A stretch of DNA of 64,000 bases from CANJIV01 sp046330225 (GTDB taxonomy: Bacteria; Actinomycetota; Thermoleophilia; Solirubrobacterales; Solirubrobacteraceae): assembly GCA_046330225.1 (NCBI GenBank), contig JAXLTD010000004.1, forward strand, positions 124,001 through 188,000. Direction: 5' to 3'. A model generated the notes under the pieces. It was not told where the DNA came from, searched no databases, and worked only from the letters and a program-made list of their open reading frames with translations. Positions 61,681 to 64,000 of this stretch are shown in pieces. Made by a program: the position numbers and the translations under genes. Each line of letters starts with the position of its first letter. Position 1 is the first letter of the stretch.

Positions 61681-64000
61681 CTGGTCACCTCCAGGGTCAG
61701 GGTCGTGGTCGTCGCCTTCTTCCCGACCGGGGCTCCGGCCCGCAGGCGCAGCACATAGCGGCCGGTGCGCCGCGCGGCCCGCGGCAGCGTGAGCCGAACC
61801 GAGGCGGTGCCGGCCCGCCCGAGCCGCTGGCGCACCGACGCGAGCGTGCGCCGCTGGCGCAGCAGGCGGGCCTCGAGCGCCCCCATCCCCGTCGAGCGGA
61901 CCTTGACCCGGACGCGCCACTTCGCCGCCCGCAGGGCGCGCAGGCTGCGCCGCACGACGCGCGACCGGGCGGACACGGCGGGGGCGTCGGTGCAGCGCTG
62001 GCGGCGCGAGGGCTGGGCGGTCCAGGCGACCGGCGCGGCGGCATCGGAGACCCAGCCGACCGGGGGGTGGACGGCCACGACCGTGAAGCGCGCGGAGACG
62101 CAGGCGGGGGCGCTGATCGGCACCGCGCCGGCCGCGCTCCGGACTGCGACCGGGGTGAAGGGGCCGCCGCTGAGGCTGCGCAGCACGCGATAGGCCTGGG
62201 CGTCCGGGCTGCGGGAGGTGAAGGTGAAGGTCGACCCGCTGATGGCGGCGTCGGCCGGCGAGGCCTCCGCCGAGCGCCCGCCCGACGTCCCGGCGGGCTG
62301 GCCGTCCCCGCCGTCGGCGGCGATGAGCTTCTGGTCGTCGAACAGCGGCGCGTCGGTCCAGCCGCGGATCGCCCCGCCGGCGCCCCCGACGCCTTGGTCG
62401 TCTCCGTAGTCGCCGCCACGCCCGCCGGCGGACGAGATCGCCACGACCTGGCCGACCGTGCGGGCGACGATGTCGATCTGGCCGCCGGCGCCGGCCGTGC
62501 CGCCGCGCTGGCCGTCGACGCTGTTGGGCCCGCCGTCGCCTCCCTCGGCGCGCACGGGGCCCCCGAGGGACAGCCGGCCGCTGGCCGCGCGCAGGAGGAT
62601 GCGCCCGGCCGGCGCGCCGAGCGGGGCGGGGCTGAGGTTCTGGTAGGCGCCGGATCCGCTCGTCGTGACCGCGCCCCCGACCGCGAGGCTGCCGTCGCTG
62701 CTCAGGGACACGGGGCCGCCGGGGGCGCCGCTGAAGCCGCTCGCGCTGCCCCCCGCCGCGTTCACGCTCCCGGTGGAGACCGTCGCGCCGTTCACGCCGA
62801 TGGGCCCGCCTGCCCCCGCTCCGGCCCCGTTGCCTGCGTTCCCGCCCGCGGCCGTGAGGTTCCCGACGCTCGTCCGCCCGCCCGACGTCGCGCGCAGCAG
62901 TCCGCCGTTCCCGCCCGCCGAGGGGCTGGCACCGCCGCCGCTTCCCCCGGCGGTCGTGAGGTTGCCCGCGGTGAGCGCGCCCCCGGCGAGGTCGATGGCT
63001 CCGCCGGGGGCGCCGCCGGCCTGGCTGCTGCCGCCGGCGCTCGTGGCGCCGCCGGCGATCACGGCGGGCCCGCCGGCGCGGACCTCGATGCGGGCGCCGC
63101 CAGCTGCCGGGCCGGTGGACGCGCCTCCGCCCGAGGCGTCGAGGCGCCCGAGCACGTCGAGGCTGCCGCGCGCCGCGAGGCCGATCCCCCCCGGCCAGGC
63201 GCCCGGCCCGCTCGAGGCGCTCCCGCCGCTCGTGTCGGCGCCGCCGAGGCGCACGTCGCCGCCGGCCACCGCCACCGTGCCGCCCGGACCGCCGCCGATG
63301 CCGGCGGTTCCCGAGTCCCGCCCGCCGGCGAAGATCGAGCCGCGGATGGCGGCGTCGCCGGCGACCGATCCCACCGCGACGGTGCCTCCGCCCTGGAGCA
63401 CGCCCGGGCCGGCCGGCGGGATCGCGCCGGAGGCGGAGACGTCGATGTCGCCGGCCACGCTGACGCCCTGCGTGCCGCGCACCTCGACGGCGGCGCCCGG
63501 CGACCGGATGTCGCCGGTCTCGACCGTGCCGCTGCCGAGCACCGTCACGTTGCCGGACCGGCCGTTGTCGCCGCCGGTATAGATCGTTCCCCCGATCGCG
63601 ACATCGCCGCCGGACACGTAGAGGGACCCGCCCGGGCGCACCGCCCCGGCCCCGCCGCCGGATCCGCCGGTGAGATCGATGGACTGCGCGACCGTGATCG
63701 GTCCGGAGGACTTGAGGCCGAGGTTGCGGCCCGGGCCGCAGGCGTCGTCGCCCGTGCCAGGCACGTGGCAGGCCAGCACGCGGGCGTTGGGCCCGATGTA
63801 GATGGACTGGGCGGTGATGCCGGTGTCGCCGGCCAGCCGCAGCGTTCCGTCGACGTAGACGATGCCGTACGAGGCGGGACCGTTCAGCACGGCGTCGTCG
63901 CCCTCGAGCACGAGGAGATCGGCCGCCGAGGCCGGCGCGGCAGCGGCCCCGGCGAGCACGGCGCCGGCGGCGAGCACGGCAGGCAGGCGCCAGCCCCGCG
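61677..64000 (-). CDS. Gly-rich beta-helix surface protein (5' end beyond window)
   Basis: At least 766 aa are visible. A hydrophobic signal peptide ending 'APASA' lies at the window edge, and the frame stays open to the last base, so the start is probably outside; GTG at 63977 is only a fallback. The body (to about residue 560) is repeats rich in Gly/Ala with regular 'GG..' and 'V/I.G.I' turns, fitting a right-handed beta-helix. The C-terminus has a sheet-like domain and an Arg-rich segment ending 'TTTTLTLEVTR'. Likely a surface or wall protein heading the secreted cluster. Confidence 0.7.
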   Translation of the reverse strand, partial: RGWRLPAVLAAGAVLAGAAAAPASAADLLVLEGDDAVLNGPASYGIVYVDGTLRLAGDTGITAQSIYIGPNARVLACHVPGTGDDACGPGRNLGLKSSGPITVAQSIDLTGGSGGGAGAVRPGGSLYVSGGDVAIGGTIYTGGDNGRSGNVTVLGSGTVETGDIRSPGAAVEVRGTQGVSVAGDIDVSASGAIPPAGPGVLQGGGTVAVGSVAGDAAIRGSIFAGGRDSGTAGIGGGPGGTVAVAGGDVRLGGADTSGGSASSGPGAWPGGIGLAARGSLDVLGRLDASGGGASTGPAAGGARIEVRAGGPAVIAGGATSAGGSSQAGGAPGGAIDLAGGALTAGNLTTAGGSGGGASPSAGGNGGLLRATSGGRTSVGNLTAAGGNAGNGAGAGAGGPIGVNGATVSTGSVNAAGGSASGFSGAPGGPVSLSSDGSLAVGGAVTTSGSGAYQNLSPAPLGAPAGRILLRAASGRLSLGGPVRAEGGDGGPNSVDGQRGGTAGAGGQIDIVARTVGQVVAISSAGGRGGDYGDDQGVGGAGGAIRGWTDAPLFDDQKLIAADGGDGQPAGTSGGRSAEASPADAAISGSTFTFTSRSPDAQAYRVLRSLSGGPFTPVAVRSAAGAVPISAPACVSARFTVVAVHPPVGWVSDAAAPVAWTAQPSRRQRCTDAPAVSARSRVVRRSLRALRAAKWRVRVKVRSTGMGALEARLLRQRRTLASVRQRLGRAGTASVRLTLPRAARRTGRYVLRLRAGAPVGKKATTTTLTLEVTR

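Overview
The window is a very GC-rich bacterial chromosome segment. Its gene set and style point to the phylum Actinomycetota, most likely class Thermoleophilia (Solirubrobacterales-like): DUF151 nuclease, zinc-type S18, GT87/GtrA envelope genes, Rieske plus a b6/IV-type cytochrome b, Gly-rich beta-helix surface proteins, and frequent GTG/TTG starts with 4-base gene overlaps. The lineage is inferred from gene content and was not tested by phylogeny.

Layout. (1) 0.15-2.3 kb, + strand: an MbnP/MbnH-like copper protein and di-haem oxidase pair. (2) 2.3-12.4 kb, - strand: dnaA-dnaN-recF-DUF721(DciA-like)-gyrB-gyrA and a thioesterase. (3) 12.6-19.5 kb, + strand: rpmH-rnpA-yidD-yidC-jag, a DUF1737 protein, an IS5-type transposase relic, a small LAGLIDADG protein, rsmG-parA-parB, tRNA-Ile, a lipoprotein and a DUF151 protein. 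The strand switch between dnaA and rpmH and the classical gene order mark the chromosome origin region. (4) 19.5-30.3 kb: ddl and an aminotransferase (-), a membrane protein, a phosphodiesterase, GtrA and two GT87-type glycosyltransferases (+), a YmdB-like phosphoesterase (-) and an ABC exporter (+). (5) 30.3-34.2 kb: hemB, a fused siroheme-decarboxylase-like protein, hemL and a hypothetical. (6) 34.3-38.3 kb: a three-subunit menaquinol:cytochrome c reductase with menG and a polyprenyl diphosphate synthase. (7) 38.3-41.1 kb: zinc-ribbon protein, tatA, tatC, a TPR protein and tRNA-Lys. (8) 41.1-47.6 kb: class IV aminotransferase and a UDP-amino-sugar acid cluster (2-epimerase, dehydrogenase, Gfo/Idh/MocA oxidoreductase, hexapeptide acyltransferase), then two membrane proteins. 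(9) 47.6-56.9 kb: a GGDEF/HD-GYP protein, purA, a DnaC/DnaI-like ATPase, dnaB, rplI, rpsR, ssb and rpsF, with a membrane-anchored sugar-nucleotide epimerase inserted on the other strand between rpsF and ssb. (10) 57-64 kb, - strand: five tightly coupled secreted/surface genes (beta-helix protein, GH26-like enzyme, DUF1800, DUF1501, cupredoxin).

How the parts connect. The haem, menaquinone, bc-complex and Tat genes together supply a respiratory module: haem cofactors, quinone, the reductase, and the export route for the Rieske and DUF1501 proteins. The replication genes include both a DciA-like protein and a DnaC/DnaI-like loader, which rarely occur together. The least understood unit is the 57.4-64.0 kb secreted cluster.

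Signals cutting across the window are a recurring TANNNT hexamer 6-9 bases before start codons, suggesting leaderless mRNAs, and heavy use of 4-base stop/start overlaps. I saw no CRISPR array, intact insertion sequence, rRNA gene or prophage. No perfect DnaA box or perfect parS site was found by eye.
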